Under the pieces are notes generated by a model. That model saw nothing but the letters and a program-made list of their open reading frames with translations, had not been told where the DNA came from and did not search any database. DNA of 13,555 bases from Phycisphaerales bacterium (GTDB taxonomy: Bacteria > Planctomycetota > Phycisphaerae > Tepidisphaerales > Tepidisphaeraceae), in assembly GCA_028288775.1 (NCBI GenBank), contig JAQGHP010000595.1:1-13555 (forward strand). Reading direction: 5' to 3'. Each line of letters opens with the position of its first letter. The stretch's first letter is position 1. A program made the translations under genes and the position numbers. Shown here piece after piece: positions 13,370 through 13,555 of the stretch.

Positions 13370-13555
13370 CTACTTATTCCCCACGCACCAGAGCGTATGC
13401 AGCGTGCGGATGAAGATCTGCCCGTGCGAAACGGCGGGGGAGGCATAGCAATTCTCGCCAAGCGGGTTCTTGCTTAGGAGCTCGAAATTGGGCGCGGCCT
13501 TGAAGACGGCGGTTTCCCCTTCGTCGCTGGTGAAATAGACGTTGCCCGCCGCGAC
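13370..13555 (-). CDS. C-terminus of a PQQ-type beta-propeller protein (5' part outside window)
   Basis: Reading the minus strand from the right edge gives 61 residues ending in TAG at 13370-13372. It includes NVYFTSDEGETAVFKAA, then LLSKNPLGENCYASPAVSHG, then QIFIRTLHTLWCVGNK. This is the familiar end of planctomycete PQQ-repeat proteins: the phrase NxLGExxxASPAxxxGxIFIRTxxxLxCxG is, from memory, recurrent in that family. It points toward the second propeller gene (convergent) across the repeat-rich interval. Only the last blade or so is seen, so signal peptide, length and fused domains are unknown. Confidence 0.85.
   Translation of the reverse strand, partial: VAAGNVYFTSDEGETAVFKAAPNFELLSKNPLGENCYASPAVSHGQIFIRTLHTLWCVGNK

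Noticed and set aside
13104..13477. Plus-strand frames over the right intergenic region
   Set aside because: They translate family B and C repeats and the antisense of the third propeller gene.

Overview
The window looks like a chromosomal stretch of a high-GC planctomycete, possibly Phycisphaerae/Tepidisphaerales-like. I infer this from the mix of gene families: an ECF sigma factor followed by a membrane-anchored cupredoxin-like protein, a DUF3311 protein next to a sodium:solute symporter, a GT4 glycosyltransferase with an N-terminal GMYCGSC motif, and three PQQ-type beta-propeller proteins. Many short GC-rich palindromic repeats sit between the genes. No single marker gene fixes the taxonomy.

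Layout. (1) 1-1393, minus strand: an ECF sigma factor overlaps by 4 bp (ATGA) a downstream gene that runs off the left edge. That gene encodes one transmembrane helix, a Pro-rich linker and a periplasmic cupredoxin-like domain. (2) 1394-1785: a gene-free divergent region packed with inverted repeats. (3) 1786-4181, plus strand: a small DUF3311 membrane protein and a 649-residue SSS-family symporter, separated by 200 bp that hold a hairpin pair. (4) 4376-5734: a GT4 glycosyltransferase whose ribosome binding site lies on the edge of a repeat hairpin. (5) 5897-9990: an ABC ATPase and a 1127-residue duplicated FtsX/MacB-type permease, overlapping by ATGA. (6) 9991-10256: an intergenic region with a perfect 40-bp-stem hairpin. 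(7) 10257-12784: two secreted or membrane-anchored PQQ-type propeller proteins, again overlapping by ATGA. (8) 12785-13369: a gene-free convergent region holding a nested inverted-repeat element. (9) 13370-13555, minus strand: the C-terminus of a third PQQ-type propeller protein.

How the genes may work together. The sigma factor and cupredoxin-like protein probably form one transcription unit, with the membrane protein a plausible partner or signal input for the sigma factor. DUF3311 and the symporter form a known type of gene pair. The ATPase and permease form one ABC complex resembling the LolCDE/MacB/YbbAP class. The two propeller genes are translationally coupled. I see no single dedicated pathway joining all blocks, and no CRISPR array, prophage, toxin-antitoxin pair, transposase or RNA gene. 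The most unusual content is the non-coding repeat layer: at least three hairpin families, usually present as inverted pairs, one of them with base-pair covariation visible inside this window.
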